From positions 1,240,001 through 1,304,000 of the forward strand of contig NZ_JABCNG010000001.1 in the NCBI RefSeq assembly GCF_012932495.1: a DNA stretch of 64,000 bases, given 5' to 3'. The position numbers and the translations under genes were made by a program. Below are positions 46,010 through 56,656 of the stretch, in pieces. Numbering within the stretch: position 1 is the stretch's first letter; each line of letters starts with the position of its first letter. Origin of the DNA: Novosphingobium sp. SG919. Lineage in GTDB: Bacteria > Pseudomonadota > Alphaproteobacteria > Sphingomonadales > Sphingomonadaceae. The notes beneath the pieces are model-generated. The model worked only from the letters and a program-made list of their open reading frames with translations, did not search any database and had not been told where the DNA came from.

Positions 46010-48147
46010 ATGCTCGCCCCGGTGGGATGGATAGGGCTGGGCCAATGGGTCTTCGTGCTGGCGGCGTTCGGCGCGCTGGTGCTGGGCATGTGGCAGGTGG
46101 AACGGCAGCGGCGGGGCAAGCCGGTCAGCCGCGCCGCCGTGGGGGCCGTGCTGGTCAGTGCCGTCTGGGCGCTGCTCCAGGCTGCGCTCACCCCGGGCGA
46201 TCCGCTGGCGCTGATGGCCGACGTGGCACGCAACCTGGCCTGGCTGCTGGTGGTCTATGCCCTGTTCGCGCGCGACGGGCGGCACGAATCGGTTGCGCCG
46301 GTGCGCCCGGTGCTGGTGGTGCTGGCCGTGGTGGAACTGCTGCAACTGGCGCTGATGGTGCTCGATTGGCGGTTCCGCATGGTTGCGCCGGCCGTGGCGA
46401 TGATCTTCCAGATTTCGGTCATGCTGCGCCTGCTGGTCATCACCGGCGCGCTGGTCCTGGTGCACAATCTCTATGCAGGGGCCATGACCGCCCAGCGCGC
46501 GGCGGTGCGGTGGACCTGCGCGGCGCTGGCCCTGATCTGGGGCTACGATCTCAATTTCTATACCATCGCCTATCTGGTGCGCGGCACGCCGGCCGAACTC
46601 GTCGCCCTGCGTGCGCTCGCGGCGCTGCTCGGCGTGGTGCTGCTGGCCACCGGCGCGGCGCGAGAGCGCGCAACGGGGCGTTTTTCCCCCTCGCGCGCGG
46701 TGGCGTTCCAGTCGCTCTCGCTGCTGGTGATCGGTGGGTACATGCTGGTCATGGTGGGCGTGGCGCAGTCCGTTGCCTGGGCAGGGGGCAATGCCACCAT
46801 GCTCACGCAACTGGGCTTTGTCTTTGCCACCACGGTGCTGGTGCTGGCGCTGATGCCCTCGGGACGGCTGCGCAGCTGGCTCAACGTGATGGTGTCCAAG
46901 CACTTTTTCCAGCACCGCTATGACTATCGCGCCGAATGGCTGCGGTTTACCAACACCATCGGGCGCGGCGGCGCGCGGGTGGGCGCCGATGGCGGCGCCG
47001 ATGCCGTGCCCTTGCACGCCCGTGTGGTCCAGGCCGTGGCCGATATCACCGACAGTGCGCGCGGCGCGCTGCTGGTTCCGGCCGACGGTGGCGAGCTGGT
47101 CCTGGCTGCCCGCTGGCAATGGGCCACGCTCGATGTGCCGGCGCAAGCGATGGACGCGGCCGGCGCGGCCTTTTTCGAACGCGGTGGCTTCATCGTCGAT
47201 CTCGACGAAGTGCGCGGCGGGATCGACCACCAGGGGGAGGCCGCCGTCACCCCGGCGTGGATGATCGCCGAAGAGTCGATCTGGGCGCTCGTCCCGCTGC
47301 TCCACTTCGATCGGCTGGTTGGCCTTGTCGTGCTGGGTCGCCCGGCCGTGGCGCGCAAGCTCGATTGGGAGGATTTCGATCTGCTGCGCGTGGTCGGCCA
47401 CCAGCTCGCCAGCTATATCGCCGAAAGCAACGGGCAGCTTGCCCTGCTCGAAGCCAGCCGGTTCGATGAATTCAACCGCCGCATCGCCTTCGTGATGCAC
47501 GATATCAAGAACCTGGCGAGCCAGCTTGGCCTGCTGGCGCGCAACGCGCAGCGCCATGCCGACAATCCCGAATTCCGCAAGGACATGCTCGTCACGCTGA
47601 GCAATTCGGCCGACAAGCTCAATGCCCTGCTGGCCCGCCTTTCGCGCTACGGCGCGGGCAATGTCGAGCAGCTTTCCCCGGTCGATGCCGGGGCCGTGGC
47701 GCAGGCGCTGGCCGCGCGCTGGCCCCAGGTGGCCGGCCACGCCCACGTGGCGCTGGTAGAGGCCGATCCTTGCGTGATCATGGCCCATCGCGAAACGCTG
47801 GACCAGGTTCTGGCCCATCTCGTGCAGAATGCCGTCGATGCCAGCCCGCCCGCGCGCACCGTGGTGATGCAGGTGCGCAGCGAAGGCCTGCACGGCTGCA
47901 TCGACGTGATCGACACCGGCAGCGGAATGAGCGCCGAATTCGTGCGCAATGGCCTGTTCAAGCCATTTGTTTCCACCAAGCCGGGCGGCTTTGGCATCGG
48001 CGCGTTCGAAGCGCGTGAACTGGTCCGCGCGATGCGGGGCCGGCTCGATGTGGAAAGCCGGGAAGGGCTGGGCAGCCGCTTTTCCGTGCGCCTGCCGCTG
48101 GCCAGCACCGCCGCCCTGTCTAATCCGGACTCCCAGCAGGACATTGC

Positions 48148-48151
<4 letters not shown>
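46010..48151 (+). CDS. prsK: XrtA/PEP-CTERM system sensor histidine kinase PrsK
   Basis: 713 residues. The N-terminal half is a multi-helix membrane domain (about 8 helices, residues 5-270), followed by a GAF-like segment (about 320-450) and a kinase core with the PrsK-type H-box FVMHDIKNLASQLGLLARNA (His497), N-box VLAHLVQNAVDAS and G-boxes DVIDTGSGMSAEF and PGGFGIGAFEARELV. Overlaps prsR by ATGA. PrsK/PrsR pairs control exosortase/PEP-CTERM exopolysaccharide genes. Confidence 0.9.
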
Positions 48152-49507
<1,356 letters not shown>

Positions 49508-49515
<8 letters not shown>

Positions 49516-51094
49516 TCGCGCCCGCGCCTTGCTAGCGCCCCTGCTCGGGCTGCTGCTGGCGCTGGTGCCGGTGGGGCAGGCGGTGGCCGATGGACCCCCG
49601 CTCGATGCCGTGCGGGCCAAGGCGCGCGCGGCCCTGGCGCGGCGTGACCCGATCTCTGCCGAAGTGGCCCTGCGCGAGGCGCTGCGCCATGGCGCCCCGG
49701 CCGATGCCCTGCGTGCCGATCTGGCCGCCGCGCTGCTGGCGCGCGGGGCGCGGGGGGATGCCCATCTCCTGCTTGATGGCGGCGCTGCCTTCACGCCCGA
49801 TACGGCGGCTCTGGGTTGGCGCATGCGCGGCGAATTGGCCCTGGCCGATGGGCGCTTGCCCGACGCTGGCAAGGCTTTCGACCAGGCCTTGCGCCTGGCC
49901 CCGGCCGACGCAGACCTGTGGGTGTCGATCGCCCGCCTGCGCTTTGCCGGCGGGGAACAGGCCCAGGCGGTGGAAGCCGCCACGCGCGCCGTCGCGCTGG
50001 CGCCGCAGAACCCCCACGCCCTGGTGCTGCGCGGCATGCTGGTGCGCGAACAGTTCGGGCTGCGCGCCGCGCTGCCGTGGTTCGAACAGGGCCTGGCGAT
50101 TCGGCCCCAGGATCCCGACCTGCTGGCCGAATATGCCGCCACGCTGGGCGACATGGGCCAGGCCCGCGCCATGCTGGTGGTGGTGCGCAAGCTGGCCGAG
50201 GTCGATCCCGGCAATGTTCGCGCGCTCTATTTCCAGGCGGTGATCGCCGCGCGCGCCGGGCAGACCGATCTGGCCCGCAGCATCCTGCAACGCACCGGCA
50301 CCGCGCTGCGCGACATGCCCGCCGCCATGCTCCTGGGCGGCGTGCTGGAATTCCGGGCCGGCAATTTCAGCGTCGCGTCAGGCCTGCTGGCGCGGCTGGT
50401 GCGGCTGCAACCCGATAATCTCCAGGCCCAGCAGTTGCTGGCCCGCGCGATTGCGCGCGAGGGCGATGTGCGCCAGGTGGCGTGGCGCTGGGACGGCGTG
50501 GCGCGCCAGCCTTTCGCGCCGCCCTATCTCCAGGCGGTGGTGGCGCGCGCCTGGCAAAGGCTGGGCCAGCCGCGCCGGGCGCAGGGCTTGCTGGCGCCAG
50601 AGGCAAAGTCGCGCCCATTTGTTGCCATTCCGCCCGACTTGCCGCTCGGGGCGCTCGCCCTGCGCTATCAGGACGGGCCCAACTTCGCCGTGCTGGCCGT
50701 TCCCTATGCGCGCGGCCTGCTCGCCGCCCGGCAGTTCGACCAGGCTCGTGACGTGGCAGACCGCCTGCGCGCCGCCAATCCCGGCGCGGCCGAAGCCTGG
50801 CTTCTGGCGGGCGACACGCGCATGATGGCAGGCGACGCGCGCGGCGCGCTGACGCAATACGAAAACGCCGCCGCCATCCGTTTCAACGAACCCGTCCTGC
50901 GCCGCATGGACGCCGCACTGCGCGCGGCCGGGCGCGGCCGGGACGCCGACGCCATGACCGCGCGCTACCTGGTGCAAAACCCCGCCAGCCTCACCGCCAT
51001 GCGCCTGCTCGCCACGGCATGGGCGGGCGAGGGGCGCCAGGCGGAAGCCCAGGCGATGGCCCAGGCGCTAAGGGCGCGCGATCAGGTGCTATGA
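49508..51094 (+). CDS. TPR-repeat exported protein in the prs operon
   Basis: 528 residues. Signal peptide (LLAPLLGLLLALVPVGQAVA/D), then a solenoid of tetratricopeptide repeats, e.g. LADGRLPDAGKAFDQALRLA with next PADADLWVSIARLRFAGGEQ, and again RAVALAPQNPHALVLRGMLV, FEQGLAIRPQDPDLLAEYAA. At the position of PrsT in XrtA/PEP-CTERM loci, but shorter than the ~900-residue PrsT I remember. Starts inside prsR. Probably a periplasmic scaffold for polysaccharide export. Confidence 0.75.
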
Positions 51095-51095
51095 G

Positions 51096-51136
51096 GTTCA
51101 ACTCCCCTTCGTTTTCAGAGGAGGGGGGCTAACCCT
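51096..51136 (+). repeat. Degenerate half of the composite repeat (family A)
   Basis: CTCCCCTTCGTTTTCAGAGG followed by a G-run matches one hairpin of the composite element with mismatches in the 5' arm. Between the TPR gene end and panB end (convergent). Outer arms absent. Confidence 0.55.
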
Positions 51137-51187
51137 CGTGCCGTTCGGGCTGAGCGTGTGGACGCTCCCCGCCGCCAAACGCAACCC

Positions 51188-52057
51188 TCACTTTGGCTGA
51201 TAGGTCTGCTCCACGCCCGGAAACGCACGGGCCCGCACTTCCTGGGCATAGCGGGCAGCCGCTTCCTCGATGGTCGTCGCCACTTCGGCATAGCGCTTCA
51301 CGAAGCGCGGCACGCGCTCGAACATGCCCAGCATGTCTTCGGTCACCAGAACCTGCCCGTCGCACTGCGCCGATCCACCGATGCCGATCACCGGGCAGGG
51401 AACGGCCTGCGTAATTGCGATCGCCAGTGGCTCCACCACCCCTTCGGCCACGATGGCAAAGGCGCCCGCATCGGCCAGGGCGCGCGCATCGGCCAGGATC
51501 TTGTCGGCTTCGGCCTGGCTACGGCCGCGCGCGCCATAGCCGCCCAGCACGTTGACCGCCTGCGGCGTCAGCCCCACATGGCCCATCACCGGAATGCCGC
51601 GCGCGGTGAGGAACGCGACCGTCTCGGCCATGGCCGCGCCGCCTTCCAGTTTCACCCCGGCGCAGCCGGTGTCCTTGAGCAGGCGCGCTGCCGCCTCGAA
51701 CGCTTGGGCTGGCGAGGCTTCATAGCTGCCGAACGGCATGTCCACGATGACCACCGCGTGATACGAGCCGCGCACCACCGCCGCGCCGTGGGCCGCCATC
51801 ATGTCCAGCGTCACCGGCACGCTCGATGGCAGGCCATAGATCACCTGGCCCAGCGAATCCCCTACCAGCAGCAGGTCGCAATGCGCGTCGAGCAGTTGCG
51901 CCTGGCGCGCGGTATAGGCGGTCAGCATCACGATCGGCTCTGCCGTATGGCCATCGACCTTGCGCTGGCGGATGGTGGGCACCGAAAGCCGCTTCATCGG
52001 CGCGGGCGTGGGATGCGCGCGGCTGGTCGCGGTATCGAGCTGAAACGTCGTGGACAT
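51188..52057 (-). CDS. panB: 3-methyl-2-oxobutanoate hydroxymethyltransferase
   Basis: 289 residues. TIM-barrel enzyme making ketopantoate for pantothenate/CoA. Motifs: [50 protein letters not shown] ([20 protein letters not shown]), [40 protein letters not shown] and [23 protein letters not shown] 52057 has GGGGAA at 9 nt; ATG 52066 upstream sits directly on that sequence and is less likely. Confidence 0.95.
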   Translation of the reverse strand: MSTTFQLDTATSRAHPTPAPMKRLSVPTIRQRKVDGHTAEPIVMLTAYTARQAQLLDAHCDLLLVGDSLGQVIYGLPSSVPVTLDMMAAHGAAVVRGSYHAVVIVDMPFGSYEASPAQAFEAAARLLKDTGCAGVKLEGGAAMAETVAFLTARGIPVMGHVGLTPQAVNVLGGYGARGRSQAEADKILADARALADAGAFAIVAEGVVEPLAIAITQAVPCPVIGIGGSAQCDGQVLVTEDMLGMFERVPRFVKRYAEVATTIEEAAARYAQEVRARAFPGVEQTYQPK

Positions 52058-52115
52058 GGCTGCCATTTCCCCGAAAAAGCCGGTCAGGTAAGGCGCTCGC
52101 CTCTATAGCATGGGG

Positions 52116-52134
52116 AAAAACCCGCAAGGGCGGG
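52116..52134 (-). terminator. Terminator-like hairpin in the panB leader
   Basis: Read leftward: CCCGC-CCTT-GCGGG followed by TTTTT, about 60 nt before the panB start. It could attenuate panB or block transcription entering from upstream. Possible -10 TATAGA for panB lies just beyond (about 52104), so the hairpin may instead only overlap that promoter. Confidence 0.4.
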
Positions 52135-52166
52135 CCTCTTGCCGGCACGAGATGAAAAAAGCCTCT

Positions 52167-52194
52167 TTGACAAGGCAGGGGTTGCCGCTAGCGT
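52167..52194 (+). promoter_or_regulatory. Candidate promoter of the amino-acid permease gene
   Basis: A perfect -35 hexamer TTGACA (52167-52172), 16-nt spacer and TAGCGT (52189-52194). Leader to the ATG at 52274 about 75 nt. Confidence 0.4.
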
Positions 52195-52273
52195 TGCGGC
52201 CCATGACCTGGTTACCGGTGCAACGTCTTGGCGTGGGGGTTCCCGCCGCACCGGTCCAAGGCGGGAGATTTCA

Positions 52274-53794
52274 ATGTTTGGACGCGTCAAACCACTCGAC
52301 GCTATTCTGGCGACAGCCGAAAAGAAATCGCTGCACCGCTCGCTCGGTGCCTTCCAACTGACCATGCTGGGCGTCGGCGCCGTGATCGGCACCGGCATTT
52401 TCGTGCTCACGGCCGAAGCCGCGCAAAAGGCCGGGCCGGGCATGATGATCAGCTTCATCATCGCCGGCTTCGTCTGCGCCGTAGCCGCGCTGTGTTACGC
52501 CGAAATGGCAGCCATGGTGCCGGTTTCGGGATCTGCCTATACCTACAGCTATGCCGTGATGGGCGAACTCGTCGCCTGGATGGTGGGCTGGGCGCTGATC
52601 CTGGAATACGCGATTGCCGCCGGGGCCGTGTCCGTCGGTTGGTCGGGCTATATGATCGGCTTTGTCCAGAACAGCCTGCATATAACCGTGCCCCTGGAAT
52701 TCGTGCGCGGGCCGTTCGATGGCGGGTTGATCAACCTGCCGGCCATGGCCATCGCGGCGGTGATCACTGGGCTGCTGGTGCTGGGCACCAAGGAAAGCGC
52801 CACGGTCAACGCGGTGCTCGTGGCGATCAAGATCGTCGCCTTGTCGCTGTTCATCGTCCTGACCATCCCGATGCTCAAGGCCGGCAATTTCGAACCGTTC
52901 GCGCCGCTCGGCTTCACCGGCATCTCGGGTGCGGCCGCGTCGATCTTCTTTGCCTACGTGGGGTTTGACGCAGTTTCGACGGCTGCGGAAGAAACCAAGA
53001 ATCCCCAGCGCAACATGCCGATCGGCCTGATCGGCAGCCTGGCGATCTGTACCGTGTTCTACATGCTGGTGGCGGCCGGCGTGATCGGCACGGTTGGCGC
53101 GCAGCCGGTGTTCGGTCCGGGCCACGAAGCTCTTTCGCCCGGCTCGCACGATCTTTCGCAGGCGTGCAAGGCCATTGCCGACAATGCCGTGGTCTGCTCC
53201 AAGGAAGCCCTGGCGTGGACGCTGCGTTCGGTTGGCCATCCGATGGTGGGCTGGCTGGTCGGCCTTGCCGCCATCCTTGCGCTGCCCTCGGTCATTCTCA
53301 TGATGATGTTCGGCCAGACCCGCATCTTCTTCGTGATGAGCCGCGACGGCCTGCTCCCGGAATTCTTTTCCAAGGTGCACCCGCGCTTCCACACGCCGCA
53401 CGTGATCACGCTGATTACGGGCGTGTTCGTGGCGCTGTTTGCCGCGTTCTTCCCGGTGGGCCTGCTGGCCGACGTGTCGAACTCGGGCACGCTGTTTGCT
53501 TTTGCGGCCGTGTCGATCGCCGTGCTCGTGCTGCGCCGTACCGACCCGTCGCGCAAGCGCCCGTTCCGCACCCCGGCCGTGACCGTGGTTGCACCCATCT
53601 CGATCCTGGGCTGCCTCTATCTGTTCGGCAGCCTTTCGGCCGCCACGATCCAGCTCTTCGTGGGCTGGGCCGCGATCGGCCTGGTCGTCTACTACGCCTA
53701 TAGCCGCAACCGCAGCCATGTGGGCCGCGGCCTCACCGAAGTGCACGAGGCCGATGCCGATCTGCCGCCCAGCTCGGTGCCGCCGATCGACTGA
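52274..53794 (+). CDS. Amino acid permease, APC family (cationic amino acid transporter type)
   Basis: 506 residues, about 12 membrane helices. TM1 signature MLGVGAVIGTGIFVLTAEAA (unwound GxG substrate loop), SGSAYTYSYAVMGELVAWMV, FFAYVGFDAVSTAAEETKNP (TM6), VILMMMFGQTRIFFVMSRDG and VHPRFHTPHVITLITGV. Like the YfnA/CAT subfamily. Substrate not determined. ATG 52274 follows GGGAGA. A strong terminator follows the stop. Confidence 0.9.
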   Translation: MFGRVKPLDAILATAEKKSLHRSLGAFQLTMLGVGAVIGTGIFVLTAEAAQKAGPGMMISFIIAGFVCAVAALCYAEMAAMVPVSGSAYTYSYAVMGELVAWMVGWALILEYAIAAGAVSVGWSGYMIGFVQNSLHITVPLEFVRGPFDGGLINLPAMAIAAVITGLLVLGTKESATVNAVLVAIKIVALSLFIVLTIPMLKAGNFEPFAPLGFTGISGAAASIFFAYVGFDAVSTAAEETKNPQRNMPIGLIGSLAICTVFYMLVAAGVIGTVGAQPVFGPGHEALSPGSHDLSQACKAIADNAVVCSKEALAWTLRSVGHPMVGWLVGLAAILALPSVILMMMFGQTRIFFVMSRDGLLPEFFSKVHPRFHTPHVITLITGVFVALFAAFFPVGLLADVSNSGTLFAFAAVSIAVLVLRRTDPSRKRPFRTPAVTVVAPISILGCLYLFGSLSAATIQLFVGWAAIGLVVYYAYSRNRSHVGRGLTEVHEADADLPPSSVPPID

Positions 53795-53817
53795 CGCTTC
53801 TGCCTGTCAAACAGCAA

Positions 53818-53852
53818 AAGGCCGCCGTTTCCCCAAGGGAAGCGGCGGCCTT
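53818..53852. terminator. Intrinsic terminator after the permease gene
   Basis: AAGGCCGCCG-TTTCCC and GGGAAG-CGGCGGCCTT form a long stem, followed by CGCTTATT. Between convergent genes; likely bidirectional. Confidence 0.85.
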
Positions 53853-53878
53853 CGCTTATTGGAACGGTTTCGTTCTAT

Positions 53879-54361
53879 TTAAAGGCCGGTCTCGGCATAG
53901 CCGCCCTTGAGGCTGTCTCCGATCGGCAGGCCCAGCGCCATCTTGACCACGCCGACGACGCCGACTTCGCCCGACCAGATTGCCGCTTCGCCCAAGTCCA
54001 TGCGCAGGAACAGCAGGTTGGGGTCCGTCTTGCCCTGGGGATACCAGGATTCGACCGTCTTGCTCCAATGCTGTTCCAGCACGGCCCGATCGGTTTCCTC
54101 AGTCAGCGCGCCGGAAAAGCGGGCGAACAGGTCGTGCCCCTTGGCGGCATAAGTTGCCGTTGCCCCGCCTTGCGCGGCAAAGCGATTGTCGCGCGTGGTG
54201 AAGAACCAGATCGCGTGGTTGGCATGCTTGTCCAACTGCGCTGTCATCGGAGCCGCGCTTTCCGGATCGGCATCCAGTTGCAGCATGACAAAAGGCGAAT
54301 GGTCCAGTGCCTTCCAGAACTTTTCCTTGAGTTCGGTGGGATTGCCTTGGTCGTAATGCAT
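53879..54361 (-). CDS. Pyridoxamine 5'-phosphate oxidase-like (general stress protein 26 type)
   Basis: 160 residues, MHYDQGNPTELKEKFWKALD. Flavin-binding split-barrel: HSPFVMLQLDADPESAAPMT, HANHAIWFFTTRDNRFAAQG, LFARFSGALTEETDRAVLEQ and SWYPQGKTDPNLLFLRMDLG. Stress proteins of this kind bind FMN/FAD or F420; the reaction is unknown. ATG 54361 follows GGAG. Downstream of the hydrolase gene with 25 bp between, so probably one operon. Confidence 0.85.
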   Translation of the reverse strand: MHYDQGNPTELKEKFWKALDHSPFVMLQLDADPESAAPMTAQLDKHANHAIWFFTTRDNRFAAQGGATATYAAKGHDLFARFSGALTEETDRAVLEQHWSKTVESWYPQGKTDPNLLFLRMDLGEAAIWSGEVGVVGVVKMALGLPIGDSLKGGYAETGL

Positions 54362-54386
54362 CAATTCTCTCCTGCTCAAGGGCGTT

Positions 54387-55280
54387 TTACATCATCGGGT
54401 TGGCGAGCATTGCCGCCGGCAATGCGTCGATCACGGCCTCGCGATCCTCTGGCCGCTTGCCAGCCAGGAAATCGATGAGATCAGCGATCAGGCGATCGGT
54501 GGCCGTGGCAAACACGCCGTGCGGCGCGCCGGAATATTCCAGCAACGTGGCATGGGGCACCGCACGGGCCACGGCGCGCCCGGTTGCTTCGATCGGCACG
54601 GTCTTGTCCGACGTGCCATGGATGACCAGGGTGGGCACGGTGAAGCTGGGCAGGTCACCCCGGAAATCGGTGGTGGCAAAGGCATTGGCCGCAGTGAGGG
54701 TGGGCAGCAGGCCCGCTTGCATGGTGTGGTTCCACGAAAGCTTGAGCTGTTCGTCGCTCACCGGCTGGGTCAGTAGCCCAACGCCATAGAAATCCTTGAG
54801 GAACTGGGCCATGAACTTGGCACGGTCGGTCAGCATGCCATCGGTCATTTCGGCAAAGGTTTCCGCCGGCACGCCTTCGGGATTGTCGTCGGTCTTGGCC
54901 ATGTAGGGCACGACCGAGGAAACCAGCGCCACCCGGTTGATGCCATCGGCGCCATGGCGCGAGAGATAACGGGCGATTTCGCCGCCACCCATGGAAAAGC
55001 CCACCAGCGCAGCCCCCGGCCGTGCTTCGGTCGCTTCCAGAACATCGGCCAGGTCATCGGCAAAGGTATTGTAATCATAGCCGTGGCCGGGCTGGTCAGA
55101 CCGGCCGAACCCGCGCCGGTCATAAGCGATAGCACGATACCCGGCCTGGGCCAGGGCATGCATGACGGGGTCCCAGCTGTCCGAATTGAGCGGCCAGCCA
55201 TGGATCAACACCACCGCAGGGCCTTGGCCCCACGACTTGACATAGAGCCGGGTGCCGTCGCGCGTTTCGATCTTGGGCAT
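54387..55280 (-). CDS. Alpha/beta hydrolase (non-haem haloperoxidase/arylesterase type)
   Basis: 297 residues, MPKIETRDGTRLYVKSWGQG. HG-oxyanion motif VVLIHGWPLNSDSWDPV, AYDRRGFGRSDQPGHGYDYN, nucleophile Ser in LVGFSMGGGEIARYL, Asp around HGTSDKTVP and His in YSGAPHGVFATATDRL. The family hydrolyses esters and, with peroxide, makes peracids. Natural substrate unknown. It shares a 125-bp divergent region with the radical SAM gene, which contains a LexA box. Confidence 0.87.
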   Translation of the reverse strand: MPKIETRDGTRLYVKSWGQGPAVVLIHGWPLNSDSWDPVMHALAQAGYRAIAYDRRGFGRSDQPGHGYDYNTFADDLADVLEATEARPGAALVGFSMGGGEIARYLSRHGADGINRVALVSSVVPYMAKTDDNPEGVPAETFAEMTDGMLTDRAKFMAQFLKDFYGVGLLTQPVSDEQLKLSWNHTMQAGLLPTLTAANAFATTDFRGDLPSFTVPTLVIHGTSDKTVPIEATGRAVARAVPHATLLEYSGAPHGVFATATDRLIADLIDFLAGKRPEDREAVIDALPAAMLANPMM

Positions 55281-55388
55281 TGTCGGAAAACTCCGCAAAA
55301 AGTCTTCCCCCTCCGCGCCTATAACCGGCGCGAGGCCCGGTCCGTTCCAACCCATTGCCCAAAATGCCGCTGGCGCCGGTGCGATATG

Positions 55389-55403
55389 GAACGTATAAGG
55401 AAC
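55389..55403. promoter_or_regulatory. LexA (SOS) box over the radical-SAM/UdgX operon start
   Basis: GAACGTATAAGGAAC = GAAC-N7-GAAC, exactly the alphaproteobacterial LexA operator (GTTC-N7-GTTC) read on the other strand. Its last base is 3 nt before the ATG at 55406, so it covers both the ribosome site (AAGGA) and a possible -10 (TATAAG). LexA bound here would block transcription initiation or escape. Confidence 0.8.
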
Positions 55404-55405
55404 AA

Positions 55406-56653
55406 ATGTCGCAACCTACGGTGATGGAACGTCTGGGCATCCTGGCCGATGCCGCCAAATACGATGCCAGTTGCGCGTCTTCGGGCACGGCCAAGCGCAA
55501 CAGCGCGGGCGGCAAGGGCCTTGGCTCGACCGAGGGGATGGGCATCTGCCATGCCTATGCGCCCGATGGCCGGTGCATCTCGCTGCTCAAGATCCTGCTG
55601 ACCAACCACTGCATTTTCGATTGCCACTATTGCGTCAATCGCAAGAGTTCCAACGTGCGTCGGGCGCGGTTCACCCCGCAGGAAGTGGCTGACCTGACCA
55701 TCGCATTCTATCGCCGCAACTATATCGAGGGGCTGTTCCTGTCCTCGGGCATCGTGCGATCATCCAACCATACGATGGAGCAGTTGATCGAGGCGGCGCG
55801 GATCCTGCGCGAAGAGCACGAGTTTCGCGGCTATATCCACTTGAAGACGATCCCTGAAGCCGATGCCGAACTGGTCGCCCGTGCGGGGCTCTATGCCGAT
55901 CGCGTCTCGATCAACGTCGAATTGCCCACCCAGGCGGGCCTGGCGCGGCTGGCGCCCGACAAGTCCACCCCGGTGATCGAAGGGGCGATGGCGCATATCG
56001 GCAGCGCGATCGTGGAAGCCAAGGACGCGCGCAAGCGGTTCCGCCACGCGCCGCGCTTTGCCCCCGCCGGGCAATCCACGCAGATGATCGTGGGCGCGGA
56101 CCAGGCCAGCGACGCTGATATCGTCGGCCGCTCGGCCACGCTCTACAGCCGCTTTCGCCTGCGCCGCGTCTATTATTCGGCGTTCAGCCCGATCCCCGAT
56201 GCCAGCGCGGTGCTTCCGTTGCAGCGCCCGCCGCTGATGCGCGAGCACCGGCTTTACCAGTCAGACTGGCTGATGCGCTTCTATGGCTATGCCCCGCACG
56301 AGGTGCAGCAGGCCGCCGGAGCAGACGGCATGCTGCCGCTCGATATCGATCCCAAGCTGGCCTGGGCGCTGCGCTTTCGCGAGTCTTTCCCGGTGGATGT
56401 GAACCGCGCCGGGCGCGAGGCGCTGCTGCGCGTGCCGGGGCTGGGCGTGCGCGCGGTCAATGCGCTGCTGGCCGCCCGCCGCCAGCGCCGGCTGCGCCTG
56501 GAAGACGTGGGCCGGCTCACCGTTTCGCTGGCCAAGGTGCGTCCGTTCATCGTCACCGCCGATTGGCGACCCACTCTGCTGGTCGACCGGGCTGACCTGC
56601 GCAGCCGCCTGGCGCCGCCCAAGGCCCAGCAGCTCGAACTGTTCGGGGCATGA
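55406..56653 (+). CDS. Putative DNA modification/repair radical SAM protein
   Basis: 415 residues. Radical SAM cluster motif NHCIFDCHYCVNR (C69-x3-C73-x2-C76), preceded by a conserved Cys-containing N-terminus (KYDASCASSGTAKRN, GMGICHAYAPDGRCISLLK) and followed by FLSSGIVRSSNHTMEQLIEA, GYIHLKTIPEADAEL and VYYSAFSPIPDASAVLPL. The C-terminus has a helix-hairpin-helix (LLRVPGLGVRAVNALLAARR), a DNA-contact element. Matches the uncharacterised family linked genomically with UdgX. The ATG overlaps the LexA box region; udgX starts 3 bp after the stop. Confidence 0.9.
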   Translation: MSQPTVMERLGILADAAKYDASCASSGTAKRNSAGGKGLGSTEGMGICHAYAPDGRCISLLKILLTNHCIFDCHYCVNRKSSNVRRARFTPQEVADLTIAFYRRNYIEGLFLSSGIVRSSNHTMEQLIEAARILREEHEFRGYIHLKTIPEADAELVARAGLYADRVSINVELPTQAGLARLAPDKSTPVIEGAMAHIGSAIVEAKDARKRFRHAPRFAPAGQSTQMIVGADQASDADIVGRSATLYSRFRLRRVYYSAFSPIPDASAVLPLQRPPLMREHRLYQSDWLMRFYGYAPHEVQQAAGADGMLPLDIDPKLAWALRFRESFPVDVNRAGREALLRVPGLGVRAVNALLAARRQRRLRLEDVGRLTVSLAKVRPFIVTADWRPTLLVDRADLRSRLAPPKAQQLELFGA

Positions 56654-56656
56654 CCC

